A stretch of DNA of 64,000 nucleotides from Phytohabitans suffuscus (GTDB taxonomy: Bacteria > Actinomycetota > Actinomycetes > Mycobacteriales > Micromonosporaceae). Each line of letters opens with the position of its first letter. Positions within the stretch are counted from its first letter, which is position 1. Below the pieces are notes generated by a model, which saw only the letters and a program-made list of their open reading frames with translations, made no database searches and was not told the DNA's origin. The stretch spans positions 3,968,320 to 4,032,319 of the forward strand of contig NZ_AP022871.1 in NCBI RefSeq assembly GCF_011764565.1. The letters are read 5' to 3'. The position numbers and the translations under genes were made by a program. Positions 51,230 to 60,115 of this stretch are shown piece after piece.

Positions 51230-52560
51230 CTGCCCCTCGACGGGAGACGCTGGAGAAGCTGACCCCGGTCCTCACCAAGCGCTGGCTTTCGCCGGAGGCA
51301 TGGCGGATCGGTGTCTACGAGCAGCTCGACGGGTACGCGGCGCTGCGCAAGGCGCTCGCCGCGCACCCCGACGACCTGATCCAGCTCATCAAGGACTCCG
51401 GCCTGCGCGGGCGCGGCGGCGCCGGGTTCCCCACCGGGCTGAAGTGGGGCTTCATCCCGCAGACCGCCAGGTCAGCGAGAGACACAGAGAAGCCGCACTA
51501 CCTCGTGGTCAACGCCGACGAGGGCGAGCCGGGCACCTGCAAGGACCTCCCGCTGATGACGCACGACCCGCACTCGCTGATCGAGGGCGTGATCATCGCG
51601 TCGTACGCGATCCGGGCCAACCGCGCGTTCATCTACATCCGCGGCGAGGCGGTGCACGCGGCCCGGCGCCTGCGCAACGCGGTGCGGGAGGCGTACGCGA
51701 AGGGGTACCTCGGCACCAACATCCTCGGCTCCGGCCTCGACCTCGATGTCGTCGTCCACAGTGGAGCGGGCGCGTACATCTGCGGCGAGGAGACGGCGCT
51801 GCTGGACTCGCTGGAGGGCTTCCGCGGCCAGCCGCGGCTGCGCCCGCCGTTCCCGGCGACGCACGGCCTCTACGCCAGCCCCACGGTGGTCAACAACGTC
51901 GGCACGATCGCGAGCGTGCCGTACATCGTGCTCGGCGGCGCCGGCTGGTGGAAGAGCATGGGCACGGAGAAGTCGTCCGGCCCGATGATCTACTCGCTCT
52001 CCGGCCGGATCGCCAACCCGGGCCAGTACGAGTGCTCGCTGGGAATCACGCTGCGCGAGCTGATCGAGCTGGCCGGCGGCATGCAGCCCGGACACAACCT
52101 GCGCTTCTGGACGCCCGGTGGCTCGTCCACGCCGCTGCTGACCGCCGAGCACATCGACGTGCCGCTCGACTTCGAAGGCGTGGCGGCGGCCGGATCGATC
52201 CTCGGCACCACGGCCACGCAGATCTTCTCCGACCAGGACTGCCCGGTGTACGCGACGTACAAGTGGCTGGAGTTCTACCACCACGAGTCGTGCGGCAAGT
52301 GCACCCCGTGCCGCGAGGGCAACTACTGGATGGTGGGCATCTACCGCCGGATCCTCTCCGGCGCCGGCACCGCCCAGGACCTGGATACCCTGCTGGACAC
52401 CTGCGACAACATCCTCGGCCGCTCGTTCTGCGGCCTCGGTGACGGCGCGACCAGCCCGGTGACCTCCTCGGTGAAGTACTTCAAGCAGGACTACCTGGAC
52501 TACATCGAGGGCCGGAAAGCGCCGCGCCTCTCGGGCAAGCAGCTGGTAGGGGCGCATTGA
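51226..52560 (+). CDS. nuoF: NADH-quinone oxidoreductase subunit F
   Basis: This 444-residue subunit binds NADH and FMN and carries cluster N3. Sites are GLRGRGGAGFPTGLKWGF (nucleotide and flavin), NADEGEPGTCKD, GAGAYICGEETALLDSLEG and the cluster motif HESCGKCTPCREG with a distal Cys in SFCGLGDGA. It overlaps nuoE by four bases. A 90-base gap with a 30-codon mini-ORF follows. Confidence 0.96.
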   Translation: MTAPRRETLEKLTPVLTKRWLSPEAWRIGVYEQLDGYAALRKALAAHPDDLIQLIKDSGLRGRGGAGFPTGLKWGFIPQTARSARDTEKPHYLVVNADEGEPGTCKDLPLMTHDPHSLIEGVIIASYAIRANRAFIYIRGEAVHAARRLRNAVREAYAKGYLGTNILGSGLDLDVVVHSGAGAYICGEETALLDSLEGFRGQPRLRPPFPATHGLYASPTVVNNVGTIASVPYIVLGGAGWWKSMGTEKSSGPMIYSLSGRIANPGQYECSLGITLRELIELAGGMQPGHNLRFWTPGGSSTPLLTAEHIDVPLDFEGVAAAGSILGTTATQIFSDQDCPVYATYKWLEFYHHESCGKCTPCREGNYWMVGIYRRILSGAGTAQDLDTLLDTCDNILGRSFCGLGDGATSPVTSSVKYFKQDYLDYIEGRKAPRLSGKQLVGAH

Positions 52561-52561
52561 T

Positions 52562-52654
52562 ATGCGAGTGCGAGGAGTGAGCTTCGACGGCCTGGACTGC
52601 GCCGCGGACGCCCGCGCGCGAGCCCCGCAGTCGCGAGCGGAAGGTAAGCAATGA
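52562..52654 (+). CDS. 30-codon mini-ORF bridging nuoF and nuoG
   Basis: An ATG one base after the nuoF stop opens MRVRGVSFDGLDCAADARAR, an Arg/Ala-rich peptide ending RAEGKQ. Its stop overlaps the nuoG ATG (ATGA). Whether it is translated is unknown. It may couple translation across the gap or come from an inserted repeat element. Confidence 0.35.
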   Translation: MRVRGVSFDGLDCAADARARAPQSRAEGKQ

Positions 52655-55101
52655 CAGACGTGGCCAAGAAGGCGGACACGGTAACGCTCACCATCGACGG
52701 CGTCGAGGTGACCGCGCCCAAGGGTGCGCTGCTCATCCGTGTCGCCGAGCAGATGGGCATCGAGATCCCGCGGTTCTGCGACCACCCGCTGCTCGCGCCC
52801 GCCGGCGCCTGCCGGCAGTGCCTCGTCGAGGTCGAGGGGCAGCGCAAGCCGGTCGCCTCCTGCACGCAGACCGTCGCGGACGGCATGGTGGTCAGGACCC
52901 AGCTCACCTCCCCGGTCGCCAAGAAGGCGCAGGCGGGGATCATGGAGCTGCTCCTGATCAACCACCCGCTCGACTGCCCGATGTGCGACAAGGGCGGCGA
53001 GTGCCCGCTGCAGAACCAGGCGATGTCGACCGGCCGCGCCGAGTCCCGCTTCCACGAGCACAAGCGCGAGTACCAGAAGCCGATCAACATCTCCAGCCAG
53101 GTGCTGCTGGACCGCGAGCGGTGTGTGCTCTGCCAGCGCTGCACCCGCTTCTCCGAGGAGATCGCGGGTGACAAGTTCATCGACCTGATGGACCGTTCGT
53201 CCGGCGAGCAGATCAACGTCTACCGCGACGACTTCTTCGGCGGCGAGGGCACCGGCGACGGCGCGGTCGGCGACGGGGACGGCGACACCCCGTTCAACTC
53301 CTACTTCTCCGGCAACACCGTGCAGATCTGCCCGGTCGGCGCGCTCACCGGTGCCCAGTACCGGTTCCGCGCCCGCCCGTTCGACCTCGTCTCCTCGCCC
53401 AGCGTCTGCGAGCACTGCTCGGCCGGCTGCGCGCAGCGCACCGACCACCGGCGGGGCAAGGTCCTGCGCCGGCTGGCCGGTGACGACCCGCAGGTCAACG
53501 AGGAGTGGAACTGCGACAAGGGGCGCTGGGGCTTCCAGTACGCCACCGCCTTCGACCGCATCACCACCCCGATGGTCCGCGACGTGAAGACCGGTGAGCT
53601 GCGCGAGGCGCCGTGGTCCGAGGCGCTGGCGGTGGCGGCCGAAGGGCTGCGCAAGGCACGCGACGGTGCCCACGGCATCGGCGTGCTGACCGGCGGCCGG
53701 CTGACGGTCGAAGACGCGTACGCGTACGCGAAGTTCGCCCGGGTGGCCCTGCGCACCAACGACATCGACTTCCGGGCCCGTCCGCTGAGCGCCGAGGAGA
53801 CCGACTTCCTCGCGTCCACCGTGGTGGGCAGCACCGACGTGACGTACGCCGACGTCGACAAGGCGCCGGTCGTCGTCATCGCCGGTCTGGAGCCGGAGGA
53901 GGAGTGCCCGATCCTCTTTCTGCGGCTGCGCAAGGCGGTCGCGAAGAACCGCACCCGGGTGCTGGCGCTCGCGCCGTTCGCGACCCGCGGCTTCGACAAG
54001 CTCCGCGCGTCGGTCGCGCTCGTCGCGCCCGGCGAGGAGGCCCAGGCGCTCGCCGACGACGAGTCGATCGAGAAGGCGCTGCGGGCCGAGGGCGCGGTCC
54101 TGGTCATCGGCGAGCGGCTCGCGACCGTCCCCGGTGGACTGTCCGCGGCCGCCGAGCTCGCCGGCCGTACCGGCGCCAAGCTGGCCTGGGTCCCGCGCCG
54201 CGCGGGCGACCGGGGCGCGGTCGACGCGGGCTGCCTGCCCAACCTGCTGCCCGGCGGGCGGCTGGTGACCGACGCCGCGGCCCGCGCCGAGCTGGCCGGG
54301 GCCTGGGACCTGGAGGCCGGGATCATCCCCAGCCAGGTCGGCAAGGACACCGACGCGATCGTCGCGGCGGCGGCCGGCAGCCGGATGGGCGCGCTGGTCG
54401 TGGCCGGCGTCGACCCGGCCGACCTGTCCGACCCGCGGCTGGCCGAGCAGGCGCTCGACACCGTGCCGTTCCTGATCAGCATCGAGGTGCGGCGCAGCGC
54501 GGTGAGCCGCCGCGCCGACGTGGTCTTCCCGGTCGCGCCGGTGGTCGAAAAGGCCGGCAGCTTCGTCGACTGGGAGGGGCGCCTGCGGACGTTCGAGGCG
54601 GTGCTCTCCACCCCGGCGATGAACGACGCACGCGTGCTCGACGCGCTCGCCGCGCAGCTCGGCGTGACGCTCGGCACCGGCCAGGTCAACCTGGTCCGCC
54701 GCGAGCTCGGCTCGCTGCCGGCGACCCGCTCGGAGCGGCCGGACGCCCCGGTGACCGCGCCCGGCCAGCAGCCCACCCTCGCCGCGGGCGAAGCGGTGCT
54801 GGCGACCTGGCACCACCTGATCGACCTGGGCAGCCTGACCGACGGCGACGAGTACCTGGGCGGCACCGCCCGCCCGCCGGTGGTGCGGCTGGCCAAGGGC
54901 GCGGCCGAGGCGCTCGGCGTCGCCGACGGTGACCCGGTGACGGTGGGCACCGACCGCGGCGCGATAACGCTGCCCGTGGCGATCACCGACATGCCGGACG
55001 GCGTCGTCTGGCTGCCGACGAACTCACCCGGTTCGACCGTCCGGCGGGCGCTCGGCGCCGCGTCGGGTGCGGTGGTAAGGCTTTCGAAGGGGACACACTA
55101 A
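52651..55101 (+). CDS. nuoG: NADH-quinone oxidoreductase subunit G
   Basis: This 816-residue iron-sulfur subunit has several electron-carrying clusters. In order: a [2Fe-2S] domain (FCDHPLLAPAGACRQC with a later Cys in PVASC), a His/Cys motif (CPMCDKGGECPLQ), a ferredoxin motif (CVLCQRCTRFSEEI with ICPVGAL) and a molybdopterin-type region starting CEHCSAGCAQRTDHRRG. The C-terminal part resembles formate-dehydrogenase-like folds without the cofactor. Length is normal for actinobacteria. Confidence 0.96.
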   Translation: MTDVAKKADTVTLTIDGVEVTAPKGALLIRVAEQMGIEIPRFCDHPLLAPAGACRQCLVEVEGQRKPVASCTQTVADGMVVRTQLTSPVAKKAQAGIMELLLINHPLDCPMCDKGGECPLQNQAMSTGRAESRFHEHKREYQKPINISSQVLLDRERCVLCQRCTRFSEEIAGDKFIDLMDRSSGEQINVYRDDFFGGEGTGDGAVGDGDGDTPFNSYFSGNTVQICPVGALTGAQYRFRARPFDLVSSPSVCEHCSAGCAQRTDHRRGKVLRRLAGDDPQVNEEWNCDKGRWGFQYATAFDRITTPMVRDVKTGELREAPWSEALAVAAEGLRKARDGAHGIGVLTGGRLTVEDAYAYAKFARVALRTNDIDFRARPLSAEETDFLASTVVGSTDVTYADVDKAPVVVIAGLEPEEECPILFLRLRKAVAKNRTRVLALAPFATRGFDKLRASVALVAPGEEAQALADDESIEKALRAEGAVLVIGERLATVPGGLSAAAELAGRTGAKLAWVPRRAGDRGAVDAGCLPNLLPGGRLVTDAAARAELAGAWDLEAGIIPSQVGKDTDAIVAAAAGSRMGALVVAGVDPADLSDPRLAEQALDTVPFLISIEVRRSAVSRRADVVFPVAPVVEKAGSFVDWEGRLRTFEAVLSTPAMNDARVLDALAAQLGVTLGTGQVNLVRRELGSLPATRSERPDAPVTAPGQQPTLAAGEAVLATWHHLIDLGSLTDGDEYLGGTARPPVVRLAKGAAEALGVADGDPVTVGTDRGAITLPVAITDMPDGVVWLPTNSPGSTVRRALGAASGAVVRLSKGTH

Positions 55102-56466
55102 ATGTTGGTTGTCGCCCAGAATCCGACACTGCAGGACTTCGGCCACGACCCGTGGTGGCTGGTCCTCATCAAGGTCGTCGCCGTCTTCGCCTTCGGCATG
55201 CTGTGCACGCTGCTCGGCGTGTGGTTCGAGCGCCGGGTCGTCGCGCGTATGGCGGTGCGGCCGGGCCTCAACCAGGCCGGCCCCCTCGGCCTGCTGCAGA
55301 CGCTCGCCGACGGCCTCAAGGGCGCGTTCAAGGAAGACATCATGCCGCGCACCGCGGACAAGGTGGTCTTCTTCTTCGCGCCCACGGTCGCGGTGATCTG
55401 CGCGATGACCTCCCTCTCGGTCATCCCGTTCGGGCCGATGGTGAGCATCTTCGGGCACCAGACGCCGCTGCAGGTGACCGACGTGCCGGTGGCGGTGCTG
55501 ATCATCCTCGCCTGCTCCGGCATGGCGGTGTTCGGCATCGTGCTCGGCGGCTGGGCCTCCGGCTCCACGTACCCGCTCCTCGGCGGCCTGCGGTCGAGTG
55601 CCCAGATGATCTCGTACGAGGTCTCGATGGGGCTCTCGGTCGTCGCGGTCTTCATGCTCTCCGGCACGATGTCGACCAGCCAGATCGTGGACGCGCAGGC
55701 CAGCGGCAGGGACTTCGAGTTCTTCGGGGCCACGGTCAGCGCCCCGGGCTGGTACGCGATCCTGCTAGCGCCGAGCTTCATCATCTTCTTCATCGCGATC
55801 GTCGGTGAGACGAACCGGGCGCCGTTCGACCTCCCCGAGGCCGAGTCGGAGCTCGTCGCCGGCTACATGACCGAGTACTCGTCGCTGAAGTTCCTGCTCT
55901 TCATGCTCTCCGAGTACGTCGCGATGGTCTCGATGTCGGCCGTCACGGCGACGCTCTTCCTCGGCGGCTGGCGGGCACCGGCGCCGATCACCACGATCTG
56001 GGCGGGCGCCAACTCCGGTTGGTGGCCGTTGCTGTGGTTCTTCATCAAGGTCGTGCTGCTGGTGTTCGTCTTCGTGTGGCTGCGGGCGACGCTGCCCCGG
56101 CTCCGGTACGACCAGTTCATGCGGCTCGGCTGGCGGGTGCTGCTGCCGATCAACCTGGTCTGGATCCTGTCGCTGGCCGCCTTCCAGGTGTACCGCGACC
56201 CGGAGACGGGCGACGCCAAGTACGTGATCCTCGGCGGCTTCCTGGTCGGCATCGTCCTGCTCGCGCTGCTCTGGCCGAGCGGCAAGCGGGCGCCGGACAA
56301 GCCACTCGAGGATCAGATCAAGTCGCGTCCACCGGGGAGCTTCCCGATCCCGCCGATGGACCTCCAGGTGCCGCCGAGCCCCCGCGCCCGCCGCGCGGTG
56401 GCCGAGCGCGAGCCGGCGAACGTCGGCGCGGGCTCCGGCGGAGACCTCCCGGATAAGGAGAGTTAG
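55102..56466 (+). CDS. nuoH: NADH-quinone oxidoreductase subunit H
   Basis: This 454-residue membrane subunit forms the heel of complex I next to the quinone site. It has eight or so helices and the signature RAPFDLPEAESELVAGYMTE. Early it shows ERRVVARMAVRPGLNQAGPL, and late LRATLPRLRYDQFMRLGW. A cytosolic tail rich in Pro and Arg of about 60 residues is present. It starts directly after the nuoG stop. Confidence 0.96.
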   Translation: MLVVAQNPTLQDFGHDPWWLVLIKVVAVFAFGMLCTLLGVWFERRVVARMAVRPGLNQAGPLGLLQTLADGLKGAFKEDIMPRTADKVVFFFAPTVAVICAMTSLSVIPFGPMVSIFGHQTPLQVTDVPVAVLIILACSGMAVFGIVLGGWASGSTYPLLGGLRSSAQMISYEVSMGLSVVAVFMLSGTMSTSQIVDAQASGRDFEFFGATVSAPGWYAILLAPSFIIFFIAIVGETNRAPFDLPEAESELVAGYMTEYSSLKFLLFMLSEYVAMVSMSAVTATLFLGGWRAPAPITTIWAGANSGWWPLLWFFIKVVLLVFVFVWLRATLPRLRYDQFMRLGWRVLLPINLVWILSLAAFQVYRDPETGDAKYVILGGFLVGIVLLALLWPSGKRAPDKPLEDQIKSRPPGSFPIPPMDLQVPPSPRARRAVAEREPANVGAGSGGDLPDKES

Positions 56467-57054
56467 ATGAGCGCCATCGGCGCGTTCAAGGGGTTCGGGG
56501 TCACCTTCGCGCACATGTTCCGCAAGACGGTGACCACGGCGTACCCGTTCGAGACGCCGGTGTCCGCCCCGCGCTACCACGGGCGGCACATCCTCAACCG
56601 CCACCCTGACGGCCTGGAGAAGTGCATCGGCTGCGAGCTGTGCGCCTGGGCGTGTCCCGCCGACGCGATCTACGTCGAGGGCGGCGACAACACCGACGAG
56701 CAGCGATACTCGCCGGGCGAGCGGTACGCGAGCGTGTACCAGATCAACTACGCCCGCTGCATCTTCTGCGGACTGTGCATCGAGGCATGCCCGACCCGCT
56801 CGCTCACCATGAGCAACGAGTACGAGCTGGCCCGCGACAGCCGCCAGGATCTGATCTTCACGAAGGAGCAGCTGCTCGCGCCGCTGCTGCCCGGCATGGA
56901 TCAGCCGCCGCACCCGATGTACCTCGGCGACACCGAGAAGGACTACTACCTCGGGGCGCTGACCAACCCGGGCACCTCGGCCGGCGCCGAGCGGGCGCCG
57001 TGGTCGGAGCAGGGCACCTCGGACGGCTCGGGCAGCGCCGGAGGTGAGTCGTGA
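56467..57054 (+). CDS. nuoI: NADH-quinone oxidoreductase subunit I
   Basis: This 195-residue ferredoxin-like subunit has two [4Fe-4S] clusters (N6a, N6b): CIGCELCAWACPADAI near residue 53 and CIFCGLCIEACPTRSLTM near residue 98. The ATG follows the nuoH stop directly, and GTG of nuoJ overlaps its end. Confidence 0.96.
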   Translation: MSAIGAFKGFGVTFAHMFRKTVTTAYPFETPVSAPRYHGRHILNRHPDGLEKCIGCELCAWACPADAIYVEGGDNTDEQRYSPGERYASVYQINYARCIFCGLCIEACPTRSLTMSNEYELARDSRQDLIFTKEQLLAPLLPGMDQPPHPMYLGDTEKDYYLGALTNPGTSAGAERAPWSEQGTSDGSGSAGGES

Positions 57055-57812
57055 GCGGCGTCGCGGCCGCCGGCGGGATGTCCACCGGCGAGGCGGTCAC
57101 CTTCTGGATCCTGGTGTGGCCGGCCCTGATCGGCGCGCTCGGCATGGTCTTCTCCCGCAACGCGATCCACTCCGCGCTGTGGCTGGTGATGACCATGCTC
57201 TGCCTCGGCGTGTTCTACGTGCTGCAGTCGGCGCCGTTCATCGGCGTCGCGCAGATCATCGTGTACACCGGCGCGATCATGATGCTCTTCCTATTCGTGC
57301 TGATGCTGGTCGGCCGGGACGCCTCCGACTCGCTGATAGAGACGTTGCGCGGGCAGCGGCTCGCGGCGGTCGTGCTCGGCATCGGCTTCGCCGCGCTGGT
57401 CGGCACCGGCGTCTACCGGGCGCTGGAGGACACCCCGGCGGTCGGCCTCGATCAGGCGAACGCGAACGGCAACGTCCAGGGCATCGCGGCGCTGCTGTTC
57501 ACCAAGTACGTCTTCGCCTTCGAGGTCACGTCAGCGCTGCTGATCACGGCGGCCATCGGCGCGATGGTGCTGGCTCACATCGAGCGGCGGCGCGGCGAGA
57601 AGCGCAGCCAGCCGGAGTTGATGCGGGCGCGGTTCGCTCCGGGCAACTACCCCGGCCCGAAGCCCGGCCCCGGCGTGTACGCCACGTCCGACTCGGTCGC
57701 CACTCCCGGCCGCCTGCCGGACGGCACGCTGACCGAGCGGAGCATCTCCCAGATCCTGCCTGCCCGCGAGCTGACTCCGGCGGAATCGGCACCGAAGGGT
57801 ACCGAGAAGTGA
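57051..57812 (+). CDS. nuoJ: NADH-quinone oxidoreductase subunit J
   Basis: This 253-residue membrane subunit has five helices. Typical stretches are GALGMVFSRNAIHSALWLVM, GVAQIIVYTGAIMMLFLFVL and AFEVTSALLITAAIGAMVLA. A cytosolic tail of about 80 residues follows. The start is GTG 57051, overlapping nuoI. Between nuoJ and nuoK lies a 14-codon frame that overlaps both. Confidence 0.95.
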   Translation: MSGVAAAGGMSTGEAVTFWILVWPALIGALGMVFSRNAIHSALWLVMTMLCLGVFYVLQSAPFIGVAQIIVYTGAIMMLFLFVLMLVGRDASDSLIETLRGQRLAAVVLGIGFAALVGTGVYRALEDTPAVGLDQANANGNVQGIAALLFTKYVFAFEVTSALLITAAIGAMVLAHIERRRGEKRSQPELMRARFAPGNYPGPKPGPGVYATSDSVATPGRLPDGTLTERSISQILPARELTPAESAPKGTEK

Positions 57813-57853
57813 GCGAAGCGAGCTCTCGAACTGAAGATGGGACTGTGAAATGA
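57809..57853 (+). CDS. 14-codon mini-ORF overlapping nuoJ stop and nuoK start
   Basis: A GTG shares bases with the nuoJ stop (GTGA), and the frame reads VSEASSRTEDGTVK to a stop that overlaps the nuoK ATG (ATGA). The exact fit at both ends suggests translational coupling. The DNA GTGAGCGAAGCGAGC looks like a mobile or repeated boundary element. Translation is not proven. Confidence 0.35.
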   Translation: MSEASSRTEDGTVK

Positions 57854-58158
57854 GTCCGTCTAATCCTGAGTGGTACCTGGTACTGGCGGCTGTGCTGTTC
57901 ACCATCGGCGCGGTCGGGGTGCTGATCCGGCGCAACGCGATCGTGCTGTTCATGTGCATCGAGCTGATGCTCAACGCGGCCAACCTCGCGCTGGTCACCT
58001 TCAGCCGGATCAACGGCAACCTCGACGGCCAGATCATGGCGTTCTTCGTCATGGTGGTGGCCGCGGCCGAGGTCGTGGTCGGGCTCGCGATCATCATGTC
58101 GATCTTCCGGACCCGGCGGTCGGCCAGCGTCGACGACGCCAACCTGTTGAAGTACTGA
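57850..58158 (+). CDS. nuoK: NADH-quinone oxidoreductase subunit K
   Basis: This 102-residue membrane subunit has three helices. It shows the usual pattern LIRRNAIVLFMCIELMLNAA with the conserved Glu in the second helix and VAAAEVVVGLAIIMSIFRTR with another in the third. Both glutamates take part in proton transfer. Confidence 0.96.
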   Translation: MSPSNPEWYLVLAAVLFTIGAVGVLIRRNAIVLFMCIELMLNAANLALVTFSRINGNLDGQIMAFFVMVVAAAEVVVGLAIIMSIFRTRRSASVDDANLLKY

Positions 58159-58165
58159 GGCGGAT

Positions 58166-60115
58166 ATGCACGCGAACCTGTCGAACGCGGCTGCTGTGCC
58201 TGCCCTGGCGGTGGACTACGTCCCCGCTGAAGGGTTCCTGTCCAGCTTCTGGCTGCTGATCGCCATCCCGCTCGCCAGCGCGGCGATCCTCCTGCTGCTC
58301 GGCAAGCGGGCCGACAAGTGGGGGCACGTGCTGGGTGTCGGCAGCATCGCCGTCTCCTTCGTGCTGGCCCTGACCTACTTCTTCCAGCTGCGCGGCCTGG
58401 ACAACAAGTCCGTCGAGCTGAAGCTCTTCGACTTCATCTCGGTCGGTTCGTTCCACGTTGACTTCGGGCTGCTGTTCGACCCGCTGTCCGCGGTGTTCGT
58501 GCTGCTGATCACCGGCGTCGGCTCCCTCATCCACCTGTACGCGGTGGGCTACATGGAGCACGACCCGGGACGGCGCAAGTTCTTCGGGTACTTCAACCTC
58601 TTCGCCGCCGCGATGCTGCTGCTGGTCCTCGGCAACAACTTCGTGATGCTCTACTTCGGCTGGGAGGGCGTGGGTCTCGCGTCGTACCTGCTGATCGCGT
58701 TCTGGTCCGACCGGCCGTCGGCGGCCACCGCGGGTAAGAAGGCGTTCCTGATGAACCGGGTCGGCGACGCCGGCTTCGCGATCGCCATCTTCCTGATGTT
58801 CCAGCAGCTCGGCACCGTCAACTACGCGGACGTCTTCAACGGCGTCGGCTCCCTCTCCTCCGGCGTCGTGCTGATGATGGGGCTGCTGCTCCTGCTCGGC
58901 GCCACCGGTAAGTCCGGCCAGTTCCCGCTGCAGGCGTGGTTGCCGGACGCGATGGAGGGCCCGACCCCGGTCTCCGCGCTCATCCACGCCGCGACGATGG
59001 TCACCGCGGGCGTCTACCTCATCGCCCGGTCCAACCCGATCTTCTCGGCAAACCTGACGCTGCAGACGGTCGTGGTCAGCGTCGGCGCGCTCACGCTGCT
59101 GATCGGCTGCATCATCGGCTGCGCCAAGGACGACATCAAGCGGGTGCTGGCCTGGTCGACGGTCTCCCAGATCGGCTACATGTTCCTCGGTGTCGGCTTG
59201 GGCGGCGGTGCGTACGCCCTGGCGATCATCCACCTGCTGGCCCACGGCTTCTTCAAGGCCGGGCTCTTCCTCGGCGCCGGCTCGGTCATGCACGGGATGC
59301 ACGAGCAGACCGACATCCGGCGGTTCGGCGGGCTCTGGCGCTACATGAAGATCACCTGGGCCACGTTCGGGCTCGCGTGGCTCGCCATCATCGGCCTCCC
59401 GCCGCTGTCCGGCTACTTCACGAAGGAGCCGATCATCGTGGCGGCCTTCGAGCGGGACGACTGGACCGCCTGGCTCTTCGGCACGGCCGCGTTGCTCGGT
59501 GCCGCGCTCACCGCGTTCTACATGACGCGCCTGTTCGTGCTGACGTTCCACGGGCCGAAGCGGTGGACCGAGGAGATCGACCACCCGCACGAGTCGCCGC
59601 CGGTGATGACCGTCCCGCTGGTACTGCTGGCGGTCGGCTCGGTCGGCGCGGGTGCCCTGATGGCCAGCTCGGTGCCGGACTGGCTCACCCCGGTGCTCGG
59701 CGGGCGCGGCGAGCACGAGGCCGTCCTGTCCCACAACGTGATCACGATCCTGTCCATCGCGGTCACCGTGCTCGGCGTCGGCCTGGCGTACGCGCTGTTC
59801 CGCAACGGCACCGCCCTGCAGGAGCAGCCGGCCGGCCCGGTCGTCATGGCGGCGCGGCGCAACCTCTACGCCGACGCGTTCAACGAGGCGGTCTTCGAAA
59901 AGCCCGGCATCTTCCTCACCCGGGCGCTTGTCTTCCTCGACAACCGCGGCATCGACGGGCTCGTCAACGGGCTCGCCGCGGCGGTCGGGGGCGGGTCGAG
60001 CCGGCTCCGCCGGCTGCAGACCGGTTTCGTGCGGTCGTACGCGATGTCCATGCTCACCGGTGCGCTGCTGGTCGTGGCCGCGTTCCTCGCTCTCCAGCTG
60101 GGATGGTTGGCGTGA
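58166..60115 (+). CDS. nuoL: NADH-quinone oxidoreductase subunit L
   Basis: This 649-residue antiporter-like subunit is the distal proton channel, with a lateral helix. Key stretches are YFGWEGVGLASYLLIAFWSD, GKSGQFPLQAWLPDAMEGPT with PVSALIHAATMVTAG, and KDDIKRVLAWSTVSQIGYMF. Length and order are standard. It overlaps nuoM by four bases. Confidence 0.96.
   Translation: MHANLSNAAAVPALAVDYVPAEGFLSSFWLLIAIPLASAAILLLLGKRADKWGHVLGVGSIAVSFVLALTYFFQLRGLDNKSVELKLFDFISVGSFHVDFGLLFDPLSAVFVLLITGVGSLIHLYAVGYMEHDPGRRKFFGYFNLFAAAMLLLVLGNNFVMLYFGWEGVGLASYLLIAFWSDRPSAATAGKKAFLMNRVGDAGFAIAIFLMFQQLGTVNYADVFNGVGSLSSGVVLMMGLLLLLGATGKSGQFPLQAWLPDAMEGPTPVSALIHAATMVTAGVYLIARSNPIFSANLTLQTVVVSVGALTLLIGCIIGCAKDDIKRVLAWSTVSQIGYMFLGVGLGGGAYALAIIHLLAHGFFKAGLFLGAGSVMHGMHEQTDIRRFGGLWRYMKITWATFGLAWLAIIGLPPLSGYFTKEPIIVAAFERDDWTAWLFGTAALLGAALTAFYMTRLFVLTFHGPKRWTEEIDHPHESPPVMTVPLVLLAVGSVGAGALMASSVPDWLTPVLGGRGEHEAVLSHNVITILSIAVTVLGVGLAYALFRNGTALQEQPAGPVVMAARRNLYADAFNEAVFEKPGIFLTRALVFLDNRGIDGLVNGLAAAVGGGSSRLRRLQTGFVRSYAMSMLTGALLVVAAFLALQLGWLA

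Noticed and set aside
51472..54816. Very long open frame on the minus strand across nuoF and nuoG
   Set aside because: Its composition is Arg/Val/Leu/Gly shadow sequence expected opposite a GC-rich gene, and it has no domain. The plus strand encodes clear complex I subunits.
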